Position numbers and translations under genes: made by a program
In this document: one piece after another, positions 7,195 to 15,237 of the stretch
Layout: each line of letters begins with the position of its first letter
Numbering within the stretch: the first letter of the stretch is position 1
The notes under the pieces: model-generated
Seen by the model: only the letters and a program-made list of their open reading frames with translations
What the model was told of the DNA's origin: nothing
Databases searched by the model: none
NCBI GenBank assembly: GCA_004376105.1
Contig: SOKA01000027.1
Location: 1 to 18,884, forward strand
Source: Dehalococcoidia bacterium
GTDB lineage: Bacteria; Chloroflexota; Dehalococcoidia; Dehalococcoidales; E44-bin46
Reading direction: 5' to 3'
DNA length: 18,884 bases

Positions 7195-7967
7195 GCCGTA
7201 TCACATCTGTTTTTAGACCAGGATATAAGGCACTGATTACCTATCTCACCGTAGGCTACCCCACCTTAGAAACAACCTATGAGGTAGCCTCCATCCTGGC
7301 CAATAATGGCTGTGACATCATTGAGCTAGGTATCCCCTTCTCCGACCCTCTAGCTGACGGTGCCACTATCCAGAAAGCAAGCTATCAAGCACTCCAGCAA
7401 GGTATTACCCCGCAACTTTGTTTAGAAGTAGCTCACCAATTACACCAAAGGATAGCTACACCCCTGGTATTTATGAGCTATTATAACCCAATACTCAGTT
7501 TTGGGCTGGAGACTTTTTGCCAAGCTTCGGTTAAAGCAGGAATTGATGGTATAATAATCCCTGATTTACCCCCAGAAGAGGGAGCTGAACTGGAAGCAAG
7601 CACGAAGAGGCTTAAGCTCGACCTTATATATCTCCTAGCTCCCACCAGCACCGAGGAACGCATCTCCCTGGTAGCCGAAAAGTGTCAAGGGTTTATCTAC
7701 CTGGTTTCCCTCACCGGCGTTACCGGTGCCAGGCAGACTCTGCCCCCGGAGCTAGAGGACTTTGTCAACCGAGTTAGACAGATGACACATCAGCCGCTCT
7801 GCATTGGCTTTGGAGTGTCTAACCCAGAGCAAGCAAGGCGAGCAGGTAGGATAGCTGATGGTGTCATTGTCGGCAGCCGCCTCATTCAGTTAATTGAAGA
7901 GGATGCCACTTTCTCTTCCCTCAAATCTTTTACTTTAAGCCTGCGAGAGGCTTTGAATTTGATATAA
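7191..7967 (+). CDS. trpA: Tryptophan synthase alpha chain
   Basis: TrpA splits indole-3-glycerol phosphate into indole, which is channelled to TrpB, and glyceraldehyde 3-phosphate. It is a 258-residue barrel of normal length. The catalytic pair is Glu46 in IIELGIPFSDPLADG and Asp57 in the same block. The loop LVSLTGVTGAR and the phosphate-binding GFGVSNPEQ and DGVIVGSRLI near the C terminus also match. The start forms ATGA with the trpB stop. The usual YLTAGDP is YLTVGYP here, a mild variant. The protein contains no tryptophan. Confidence 0.97.
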   Translation: MSRITSVFRPGYKALITYLTVGYPTLETTYEVASILANNGCDIIELGIPFSDPLADGATIQKASYQALQQGITPQLCLEVAHQLHQRIATPLVFMSYYNPILSFGLETFCQASVKAGIDGIIIPDLPPEEGAELEASTKRLKLDLIYLLAPTSTEERISLVAEKCQGFIYLVSLTGVTGARQTLPPELEDFVNRVRQMTHQPLCIGFGVSNPEQARRAGRIADGVIVGSRLIQLIEEDATFSSLKSFTLSLREALNLI

Positions 7968-7996
7968 TCAAAAACTAATAAATAAAGGAGGACAAA

Positions 7997-9349
7997 ATGG
8001 AGAGGACAAAGTTTATCCTCGACGAAAAGGAAATGCCAACTCACTGGTATAACATCCAGGCTGATTTGCCCGAGCCCCTGCCACCACTGCTCCATCCCGG
8101 CACCAAAGAACCTACACGCCTGCCTCCTCCCCTATTTCCTGAAGCACTTAACGAGCAGGAGTTCAGCCAAGAGCGTTGGATTGAAATCCCTGAGGAGGTG
8201 CAGGCTATTTACCGCACGTGGAGACCTACCCTGTTGCATCGGGCATACCGGCTGGAGAAAGCTTTAGACACCCCAGCCAAGATCTTCTTTAAATATGAAG
8301 GGACAAGCCAGGCCGGTAGCCACAAGCCTAATACTGCTGTGGCTCAGGCCTACTATGTCAAAAAAGAAGGATTCAAGCGCATAGCTACCGAGACTGGAGC
8401 TGGACAGTGGGGAAGTGCCCTATCTATGGGCGCCATGTTTTTCGGTCTTGAGTGCAAGGTCTATATGGTCAAGGTAAGCTACAACCAGAAACCCTACCGC
8501 CGCATCCTGATGGAGACCTGGGGGGCTAAGTGTGTCCCCAGCCCCAGCCCAGACACCAAAGTAGGACGCGATATCCTGGCCCGAGACCCTGATTGCCCTG
8601 GCAGTTTAGGCATAGCCATTAGCGAAGCCTTAGAGGATGCCTTCGCCCGTGATGATACCAAGTACTCCATAGGCAGCGTGGTTAACCATGTCCTGCTTCA
8701 TCAGACCATTGTCGGGGAGGAAACAAGGAAACAAATGGAGATGGCAGATGCCTATCCTGATATTATTGTAGGCAACATTGGCGGCGGCTCGAACTTCGCC
8801 GGGCAATTCCTACCCTGGATCAGGGATAAAATTAGCGGGGCAAAACCAGACCTGCGCATCATCTGTGTTGAGCCTCAAGCCTGCCCCAGCCTGACCAAGG
8901 GGCCCTATACTTGGGACTATGGGGATGTAGCTGGGCTTGCCCCTATACTCAAGATGTATACCCTGGGTCATACCTTTATTCCATCCCCGATTCACGCTGG
9001 AGGACTGCGCTACCACGGGATGGCACCCATAATATGCCACCTCTATAAGCTAGGCTTAGTTGAAGCCAGGGCTGAATATCAGGTCCCTGTCTTCGAGGCT
9101 GGGGTAAAGTTTGCCCGAACCGAGGGAATTATTACTGCCCCAGAACCATGCCATAACATCAAGGTAGCCATTGATGAAGCCCTTCGCTGTAGAGAAGCCG
9201 GTGAAGCCAAAACAATCCTGATAGCTCACAGTGGGCACGGGCATTTCGACCTGGCCGCCTATGATGAGTACCTCTCAGGCAGGCTGCAGGATTATGAATA
9301 CCCTGAGGAAAAGGTAAAGGAGGCACTGGCTTCGCTGCCTAAGGTATAA
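7997..9349 (+). CDS. TrpB2-type tryptophan synthase beta subunit homologue (PLP enzyme)
   Basis: A 450-residue fold-type II PLP enzyme of the TrpB2 (TrpB-related) group. It differs from TrpB1 by its longer N terminus and by ending in SGHGHFDL instead of SGRGDKD. Lys110 in GTSQAGSHKPNTA should bind PLP, and Glu132 in ATETGAGQWG is the catalytic acid. The phosphate loop is GNIGGGSNFAG. The ATG at 7997 has a strong AAAGGAGG at 7984-7991. It begins 29 nt after trpA, so it is very probably in the trp operon. TrpB2 enzymes make tryptophan from indole and serine without tight TrpA pairing, and indole salvage has been proposed for them. Having both types in one operon suggests salvage or a different acceptor. 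It holds seven tryptophans, against nine in all of TrpE to TrpA. Confidence 0.9.
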   Translation: MERTKFILDEKEMPTHWYNIQADLPEPLPPLLHPGTKEPTRLPPPLFPEALNEQEFSQERWIEIPEEVQAIYRTWRPTLLHRAYRLEKALDTPAKIFFKYEGTSQAGSHKPNTAVAQAYYVKKEGFKRIATETGAGQWGSALSMGAMFFGLECKVYMVKVSYNQKPYRRILMETWGAKCVPSPSPDTKVGRDILARDPDCPGSLGIAISEALEDAFARDDTKYSIGSVVNHVLLHQTIVGEETRKQMEMADAYPDIIVGNIGGGSNFAGQFLPWIRDKISGAKPDLRIICVEPQACPSLTKGPYTWDYGDVAGLAPILKMYTLGHTFIPSPIHAGGLRYHGMAPIICHLYKLGLVEARAEYQVPVFEAGVKFARTEGIITAPEPCHNIKVAIDEALRCREAGEAKTILIAHSGHGHFDLAAYDEYLSGRLQDYEYPEEKVKEALASLPKV

Positions 9350-9365
9350 ATAATGAGGTCATTTA

Positions 9366-9436
9366 CCAACCTCTCCCCTGTGTTCCCTCTCTTGGGAGGG
9401 TAAAAGAGGGGCTGTGCCTCTCTTACATAACCAATT
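9366..9436. repeat. C/G-tract partially palindromic intergenic stretch
   Basis: CCTCTCCCC, CCCTCTCTTGGGAGGG and AAGAGGGG form overlapping short inverted repeats just before the perfect hairpin at 9437. The composition is strikingly strand-blocked (C runs, then G runs). It resembles small dispersed intergenic repeats, but only one copy is in the window. Confidence 0.3.
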
Positions 9437-9480
9437 TCCCCCCTCCCTTTGTCAGGGAGGGGGGACAAATAATCTTTTTT
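9437..9480 (+). terminator. GC-rich hairpin, probable trp operon terminator
   Basis: TCCCCCCTCCC (9437-9447) pairs perfectly with GGGAGGGGGGA (9455-9465) across a seven-base loop. Six T residues (9475-9480) follow only after nine intervening bases, so it is not a textbook intrinsic terminator. The position after the last trp gene and before the protease promoter supports a terminator role. The T run overlaps the protease -35. Confidence 0.55.
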
Positions 9481-9507
9481 GCCCCAATTTTGCCTGCGTG
9501 CTATAAT
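9479..9507 (+). promoter_or_regulatory. Extended -10 promoter of the HtrA-like gene, nearly leaderless
   Basis: The -35 TTGCCC (9479-9484, four of six) and a 17-bp spacer lead to TGC plus a perfect TATAAT (9502-9507), an extended -10. The predicted start near 9513-9515 is only three to five bases ahead of the ATG at 9518, and no good Shine-Dalgarno is present. Confidence 0.65.
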
Positions 9508-9517
9508 TGAATAGGCA

Positions 9518-10591
9518 ATGAAGAGGGCAAAAATAAAATATTTAGTTGTTTCTCTTATCCTCATCCTATCTCTTACCTTAGGCCTTGGGTGTTCCCTACC
9601 ACCCGAGGTAGCTACATCGCCACCGCCTACCGCTCCCCCTACCGCTACCCCAATTGACCCCGACTGGACATCACCACCCTGCGAAAGTGATGCTCCACGG
9701 TTGCCTGATTACATCGCAGTAGTGGCTAAGGTTAAGCCTTCGGTAGTGGCTATCAAAACTGAGCAGGGTGCCGGCTCAGGATGGATTATAAACGAGGCTG
9801 GAATTATCGTAACCAATAATCATGTAGTTGCCGAAGCCGAAACTATCACCATAACTCTGGACGATGGCAGAACCTTTCCTGCAAAGGCAGTATCCGCTGA
9901 CCCTCTTACTGACCTGGCTATAGTCAAGATTGACGCCCAAAACCTACCGGCAGCTGATATTGGAGACTCTTCCTTATTGAGGTTAGGTGAGCAGGTAGCG
10001 GCTATCGGTAATTCACTAGGCCTGGGGATAAGTATGAAAGGGGGATGGACCAGCCGCCTCGGGGTTTCTATACCCGTATCCGCAGGACAGACATTAGATG
10101 ACCTTATCGAAACCGATGCCGCCATAAATCCGGGCAATAGTGGTGGACCTTTAGTCAATATGGCTGGGGAGGTAATCGGTATCACCAGCCTTAAAATTGC
10201 CATGGCCGGTGTCGAGGGTATGGGCTATGCCATAAGCATCAATACAGCTATCCCCATTATCGACCAATTAATCGTAAACGGCTATGTGATTCGCACCTAC
10301 TTAGGGGTCAGGCTTTCGGATGTAAACCCAACCCTGGTTTGGTGGTATAACTTAGCCGTAGATAAAGGCGCCTTTGTCACCTATGTAGCTCCTGACAGCC
10401 CAGCCGATAAAGCCGACATTGAACCAGAGGATGTCATCGTCAGCCTGAACGGCGAGGAGATATCCACCGCCCAAGAATTAATCCAAGCTATACACTCCTG
10501 CCAAATTGGACAAAGGGTAAAAATAGTCTTCTGGCGAGGTGATACTGAAAATACAACCTACGCTACCCTTACCGAAAGCCCACCGCCCTAA
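9518..10591 (+). CDS. HtrA/DegP-like serine protease with PDZ domain, membrane-anchored
   Basis: An extracytoplasmic trypsin-like protease/chaperone of 357 residues for misfolded envelope proteins (family role). Residues 1-25 form a signal peptide: basic MKRAKIK, a hydrophobic core, then LGLGC. Cys25 could be lipidated, although Gly rather than Leu at -3 is not canonical. A Pro/Thr-rich linker covers 30-50. The catalytic triad is His102 in VTNNHVV, Asp132 in DPLTDLAIV and Ser208 in NPGNSGGP. One PDZ domain spans about 262-345, with YLGVRL and SPADKADIEPEDVIVSLNG. The start is fixed by the signal peptide. The gene stands alone with its own promoter and converges on ileS with one base between the stops. 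The paralogue (DegP, DegQ, HtrA) cannot be named. Confidence 0.93.
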   Translation: MKRAKIKYLVVSLILILSLTLGLGCSLPPEVATSPPPTAPPTATPIDPDWTSPPCESDAPRLPDYIAVVAKVKPSVVAIKTEQGAGSGWIINEAGIIVTNNHVVAEAETITITLDDGRTFPAKAVSADPLTDLAIVKIDAQNLPAADIGDSSLLRLGEQVAAIGNSLGLGISMKGGWTSRLGVSIPVSAGQTLDDLIETDAAINPGNSGGPLVNMAGEVIGITSLKIAMAGVEGMGYAISINTAIPIIDQLIVNGYVIRTYLGVRLSDVNPTLVWWYNLAVDKGAFVTYVAPDSPADKADIEPEDVIVSLNGEEISTAQELIQAIHSCQIGQRVKIVFWRGDTENTTYATLTESPPP

Positions 10592-10592
10592 A

Positions 10593-13500
10593 TCACCCCA
10601 GTCTTCTCACTCCCAATAATATATCAGAGTCACCCAATCTATGGCTCTCAGTAAATACACCCTCTGGGGGAACTCCTTCAACCAGCTCCCGGGATAGCGT
10701 TTCCTGCTTAATATAGTCGGCAAAATCCTCCATTACCTGCCTTATACAAGCCTCACCCTGATAATAGGTAACAATACGGTCAGCAATGTCAAACCCAGCT
10801 GAGCGGCGCATTATCTGCAATCGGTGCACCACCTCCCGTGCTAGCCCCTCAGTCTGAAGTTCAGGAGAAATCTCAATAGGCACTGCTACTGCATAACCCC
10901 CCTCTGAGCTAGCCACATAACCCGGTTTATCCAACTCTGTCATATTATCAACAAATTCCAAGTTCTTCACATTAAGCTCATCCAATACTTGAGACGCCAA
11001 ATGCTCAAGCCCTTCCCTGTCTTGACTAGAACCGACTTTGACGATGACCTTAGCCAAAGGTTGACGCACCTTGATACCTGCCTGGCTTCGGGCTGCCCGA
11101 CCCAGACTTGATATTTTCATCACCACTCGGGTATCACCAGCTAACCGGTTATCAATCTTAGTCGCATCAGCCACTGGAAAATCGGTCAAGTGCACACTAT
11201 CTGGAGCCTCAGGAAACGCTGAGCCAACCAAGTTTTGATACAGTTCCTCAGCCAGGAACGGAGTAAATGGAGCCAGTAGCTTGGATAGCGTAACCAGACA
11301 TTCATAAAGTGTATTATATGCCGACAGTTTATCAGCATCGCTCTCACTCTTCCAAAACCGCCGACGACTTCGACGCACATACCAGTTAGATAGGTCATTG
11401 ACAAAACTCTCTATCTTCCTCCCCGCCTCCGTTGGGTTATAAGCCCACAGAGCTCCATCGACATCAACTATAAGCTGATTAAGCTCGGAGATAATCCACC
11501 TATCAAGTTCCGATGGCTCTAATGAAGCTCCTCCCGAGCCAGGAATAAAGTGGTCTATATTAGCATAGGTGACAAAGAAGGAATAGACATTCCACAGTGT
11601 CAATAAAAAGCGGCGGGTTACCTCAGAGACCAATCTCTCAGTGAAACGACGCACATTACCCGGCGGCGAGGCAGTAAGACAGTACCAGCGTAAAGCATCA
11701 GCGCCATACTTATCTATCACTGCCCCTGGCTCTACCACATTCCCCCTAGCCTTGCTCATTTTCTCCCCTTTGGCATCAAGGATGTGCCCCAGACAGATAA
11801 CATTCTCAAAACAGGGACGGTTAAATAGCAAGGTAGATATAGCATGCAGACTGTAAAACCAGCCACGAGTCTGGTCAACGGCTTCACAAATATAATCGGC
11901 AGGAAATCGCCCATCCCCAAGCAAGGTATCATTCTCAAACGGGTAGTGCCACTGGGCTATGGGCATGGCTCCGGAATCAAACCAGCAGTCAATAACCTCT
12001 GGTACTCGCTTCATCTTCGCCCCACACTGAGGGCAAGTAAAGGTTAGCTCATCAACAAAGGGACGATGTAAATCTAAGGGCTCTTTTAATCCTGAGAACC
12101 CTGCCTTATTTTTTAATTCATCCACACTGCCAATACACTCATATTTACCGCAGGATTCACATTGCCATATAGGCAGCGGTGTCCCCCAGTAACGTTCACG
12201 GGAGAATGCCCAATCAACGTTATTCTGAAGCCAATCACCAAAGCGACCATACTTGATATGCTCCGGATACCAGTTTATCTCATTATTCCCGGCAACGAGG
12301 CTTTCTTTTACTGCTGTCGTCCTGATATACCAGGTCTCCTTAGCATAATAGAGTAGAGGTGCCTCACAGCGCCAGCAGAAGGGATAGGTATGCCATATCT
12401 TCTCGCTATGATAGAGAAGCCCTCTTGACTTCAGGTCATCCAAAATAAGAGGGTCAGCGTCCTTGACAAACCTACCCGAGAAAGGATAGGTGCCCGTAAT
12501 TATCCCCTGTAAATCTACCGGGTGGACAAAATCCAGGTCATTAGCCCCCCCAGTTTCATAGTCAACCTCTCCATAAGCTGGGGCAATGTGCACTATCCCC
12601 GTCCCCTCCTCCATAGACACAAAATCGGTATCAATTACTCTATAGATTAAATCTTTGCCAGGTTTTTGCACTTCGAGTGCTCTAGCCCATTGCCCAGTAT
12701 CAGGATTGTAAATTAGTCGGAATCTTCTTCTCTCCACCCCATATGTATGAGGATTAAAAAGAGGCTCATACTCAATCCCATGCTTACCCTCGCCTCCAAC
12801 CAAATCACTTCCCTTTAACCTCTCTACTATCTTGTAACCCTCAACTCCTACTTTTTCAAGTAAGGCTGATGCCAGAATAAGATATTCTTTCTCTCCTTCT
12901 ACCACAACATAGTCAGCGTCAGGAGCTACCGCCAGAGCAGTGTTACCCGGTAGCGTCCACGGGGTAGTCGTCCACGCCAAGAAATAGGCAGGCTTATCTG
13001 AAAAGAGCCTAAACAGTCGCTCACGCACCTCAGAGCCTACTAGCGATGAGAGGTCAATTTTGAACTTTACATAAACTGAAGGGTCTTCAACATTATCCTG
13101 ATAGCCAAGGGCAACCTCATGGGAGCTCAACGAGGTACCACACCGGGGACAATGGGGTGTTACCTTGTAGCCCTGATACACCAAACCCCTATCCCACATC
13201 TGCTTTATTGCCCACCACACGGTTTCAATATATTTATTGTCCATAGTGATATAGGGATGTTCTAGGTCAATCCAGAAGCCAATGCGCTCAGTCATTGCCT
13301 CCCACTCCTTAAGGTAACCGAAGACGCTCTCCCGACAGCGGGCATTAAATCGGTCAACGCCATATTCCTCAATCTCTGCCTTGCCGGAAAAGCCTAGCTC
13401 CCTTTCCACCTCTAACTCTACTGGCAATCCATGCGTATCCCAGCCAGCGATACGGGGGGTATAATAGCCTTTCATTGCCCTATAGCGGGGTATAACATCC

Positions 13501-13694
13501 TTGAACACACGAGCCAGCACATGATGAATACCTGGGCTACCATTAGCTGTAGGTGGCCCCTCATAGAATACGAACCGAGAACCGCTCCAGCGAGCGTCTA
13601 CACTCCGCTTAAAGACATTATGTTTTTCCCACAAGCTAAGTATGCTCTCCTCAACCTGGGGAAAATTCACCTTGCTACCTACTGGATGGAACAT
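10593..13694 (-). CDS. ileS: Isoleucyl-tRNA synthetase with swapped GIHH signature
   Basis: It charges tRNA-Ile with isoleucine and edits valine errors. The protein has 1033 residues from the ATG at 13694 (MFHPVGSKVNFPQ); an in-frame TTG at 13712 would add six residues without a better ribosome site. The class I signature, normally HIGH, reads GIHH at 55-58 within PPTANGSPGIHHVLAR. KMSKA occupies 645-649. The editing domain (about 180-400) includes WTTTPWTLPGN and GTGIVHIAPAYG. Cys pairs lie at 182/185 (CPRC), 440/443 (CWRC), 512/515 (CESC) and 554/557 (CPQC), some probably binding zinc. The anticodon domain contains SNWYVRRSRRRFW. Length and motifs fit the type 2 (eukaryote-like) group. It follows jag after 34 nt and is the last gene of the minus-strand block. 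Confidence 0.97.
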   Translation of the reverse strand: MFHPVGSKVNFPQVEESILSLWEKHNVFKRSVDARWSGSRFVFYEGPPTANGSPGIHHVLARVFKDVIPRYRAMKGYYTPRIAGWDTHGLPVELEVERELGFSGKAEIEEYGVDRFNARCRESVFGYLKEWEAMTERIGFWIDLEHPYITMDNKYIETVWWAIKQMWDRGLVYQGYKVTPHCPRCGTSLSSHEVALGYQDNVEDPSVYVKFKIDLSSLVGSEVRERLFRLFSDKPAYFLAWTTTPWTLPGNTALAVAPDADYVVVEGEKEYLILASALLEKVGVEGYKIVERLKGSDLVGGEGKHGIEYEPLFNPHTYGVERRRFRLIYNPDTGQWARALEVQKPGKDLIYRVIDTDFVSMEEGTGIVHIAPAYGEVDYETGGANDLDFVHPVDLQGIITGTYPFSGRFVKDADPLILDDLKSRGLLYHSEKIWHTYPFCWRCEAPLLYYAKETWYIRTTAVKESLVAGNNEINWYPEHIKYGRFGDWLQNNVDWAFSRERYWGTPLPIWQCESCGKYECIGSVDELKNKAGFSGLKEPLDLHRPFVDELTFTCPQCGAKMKRVPEVIDCWFDSGAMPIAQWHYPFENDTLLGDGRFPADYICEAVDQTRGWFYSLHAISTLLFNRPCFENVICLGHILDAKGEKMSKARGNVVEPGAVIDKYGADALRWYCLTASPPGNVRRFTERLVSEVTRRFLLTLWNVYSFFVTYANIDHFIPGSGGASLEPSELDRWIISELNQLIVDVDGALWAYNPTEAGRKIESFVNDLSNWYVRRSRRRFWKSESDADKLSAYNTLYECLVTLSKLLAPFTPFLAEELYQNLVGSAFPEAPDSVHLTDFPVADATKIDNRLAGDTRVVMKISSLGRAARSQAGIKVRQPLAKVIVKVGSSQDREGLEHLASQVLDELNVKNLEFVDNMTELDKPGYVASSEGGYAVAVPIEISPELQTEGLAREVVHRLQIMRRSAGFDIADRIVTYYQGEACIRQVMEDFADYIKQETLSRELVEGVPPEGVFTESHRLGDSDILLGVRRLG

Positions 13695-13728
13695 TTCCAA
13701 GAAACAAAACAATCCTAGAGTGCTATTA

Positions 13729-14379
13729 TCACTTCGGCTGAATAACTACCTTACGAGCCTCGCCCTCACCTATGCTCTCAGTGGTAACATCAGGGTGGTC
13801 AGCCAAAGCAAGATGGATAATACGCCTTTCGTAAGCCAACATAGGCTCTAATGTAAATGGCACCCCCCTAGCCTTCACCTGCTCCGCCAAGCGCCAAGCT
13901 AAAGCCCGCAGTGTTTCATAACGGCGCTGCTTATACCCCTCAACATCAATAATTATAGGCACCCAAGCCTCCGTCTGATGACCTACAATAAGCCTAACGA
14001 TATACTGCAGACAAGAGAGGGTCTGCCCACGCCGCCCAATCAAGATACCCAGGTCATCACCCTTAATATCAAGGTTAATGGGAGTAGCCGCTTCTTCCTC
14101 CTCAGCAACTGGGTTAGCCTGAGGCACAACCGAAGCAACTACCCCCATCATAGTAAGCAGTGTCTCTAAGACACCCTTAGCTACCTCAGTTATATCGCTA
14201 TCCTGCTTAGCTACGGGCTCCACTCTAATCTTAGCCTCCTCAGCACCCAGACCCAAGATACCATGCCTACCTTCTTTTATGACGGTGACCTTTACTTCTT
14301 CTCGACTGACGCCTAATCGCTCTAAGGCTTGTTGGATAGCCTCCTCTACCGACTTGGCGCTTATCTCCAGACGCTCCAT
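13729..14379 (-). CDS. jag: Jag/SpoIIIJ-associated RNA-binding protein (KhpB)
   Basis: A cytoplasmic RNA-binding protein of 216 residues, usually encoded next to yidC. Three parts are visible: the Jag-N domain at 1-53 (ISAKSVEEAIQQAL to HGILGLG), the KH domain with GILIGRRGQTL at 111-121, and the C-terminal R3H domain with MLAYERRIIHLAL at 180-192 (Arg185, Arg186, His189). An acidic linker, EEEEAATP, joins the first two. The ATG at 14379 has AAGGA seven bases upstream and gives exactly the family N terminus. This start lies 113 nt inside the end of yidC, an unusually long overlap. The stop lies 34 nt before ileS. In Gram-positives KhpB binds small RNAs and influences cell division, and such a role is likely but inferred here. 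Confidence 0.94.
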   Translation of the reverse strand: MERLEISAKSVEEAIQQALERLGVSREEVKVTVIKEGRHGILGLGAEEAKIRVEPVAKQDSDITEVAKGVLETLLTMMGVVASVVPQANPVAEEEEAATPINLDIKGDDLGILIGRRGQTLSCLQYIVRLIVGHQTEAWVPIIIDVEGYKQRRYETLRALAWRLAEQVKARGVPFTLEPMLAYERRIIHLALADHPDVTTESIGEGEARKVVIQPK

Positions 14380-15226
14380 AGCCTAATCCTTCTTCCTGGG
14401 TAGAAGGAGATTCAACAATATCAGCCTCCATAGCCGTAATCCTAGAAGGCGATTGCTCTACCTGGGCAATGCGCTGCTTCAAAGCCCCATCCCTACCAGC
14501 TGGTATCCCAGCTCTTGACCTAGCCAGGCCACCCCAGCCAGTAACAAAGTATTGGATAACCATGCCAATAACATTTGACGCTACCCAATAGAGAGCCAGA
14601 CCACTGGGAAAGTTTAAAGCCAAAAAACCAAACATCAGCGGCATCATCCACAGCATCATCTGGCTCTGTGAGCGTTGCTGCGGGTCAGTAGTGACCGGGG
14701 TTACCATCTTCTGCTGCAGCCACATTGTGGCTCCAACCAGGATGGCTAAAGGCATGTCAGGATTAACTAGGTTAAACCAAAGGAAGTTATTCCCCAAAGG
14801 TAACGTAGAATATACAATCGGCCAAGAATAAAGATACTTTGATAGACCCAAGAAAGCCTCAGGAGTTACAGCTAAAACCCTGATAATTGACTGGAAGAGA
14901 GCTATCCAGATGGGCATTTGGATTAACATAGGCACCGCACAACCAGCCGGGCTCATCCCAGACTCCTTATACAGCTTCATCTGCTCCTGAGCTAGCCTTT
15001 GCTTATCCTTGGCATACTTCTTCTGAAGCTCGGCAATCTTGGGCTGAAGCTCTTGCATGGCTCTGGTAGCCCGGAGCTGCTTTACAGTGAGGGGATACAT
15101 CACGCTCCGAATAATAATAGTCAAAACAATGATAGTTAGCCCAAAACTACCAAATAGATAGTGGGACAGCGCGACGAGACTGTTTAGCATCAGCGCTACA
15201 GGACCTGCGTTCCAAAGTTCTAACAC
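14267..15226 (-). CDS. yidC: YidC/Oxa1 membrane protein insertase
   Basis: A membrane insertase of 319 residues of the short Gram-positive type, lacking the large periplasmic domain. The first transmembrane segment (about 25-45) carries Arg40 in TIIIRSVMYPLTVKQL, the conserved groove arginine. A cytoplasmic hairpin follows, with QELQPKIAELQKKYAKDKQR (59-78). Further segments are near 98-118, 136-155, 158-175 and 192-228, with FPSGLALYWVASN (206-218) typical of the family. The GTG start at 15226 follows GAGGT. The tail 289-319 is very basic (13 Lys/Arg and 2 His in 31 residues, ending RRQSRRSKGHRHKRR) and could bind ribosomes. Codons 283-319 overlap the first 37 codons of jag in another frame. 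It starts 11 nt after the propeller lipoprotein stop. Confidence 0.95.
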   Translation of the reverse strand: MLELWNAGPVALMLNSLVALSHYLFGSFGLTIIVLTIIIRSVMYPLTVKQLRATRAMQELQPKIAELQKKYAKDKQRLAQEQMKLYKESGMSPAGCAVPMLIQMPIWIALFQSIIRVLAVTPEAFLGLSKYLYSWPIVYSTLPLGNNFLWFNLVNPDMPLAILVGATMWLQQKMVTPVTTDPQQRSQSQMMLWMMPLMFGFLALNFPSGLALYWVASNVIGMVIQYFVTGWGGLARSRAGIPAGRDGALKQRIAQVEQSPSRITAMEADIVESPSTQEEGLGYGASGDKRQVGRGGYPTSLRAIRRQSRRSKGHRHKRR

Positions 15227-15237
15227 TGAAATCTACC

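Noticed and set aside
9820..10203. 127-codon frame opposite the protease
   Set aside because: It is antisense to the catalytic domain and carries no motif.
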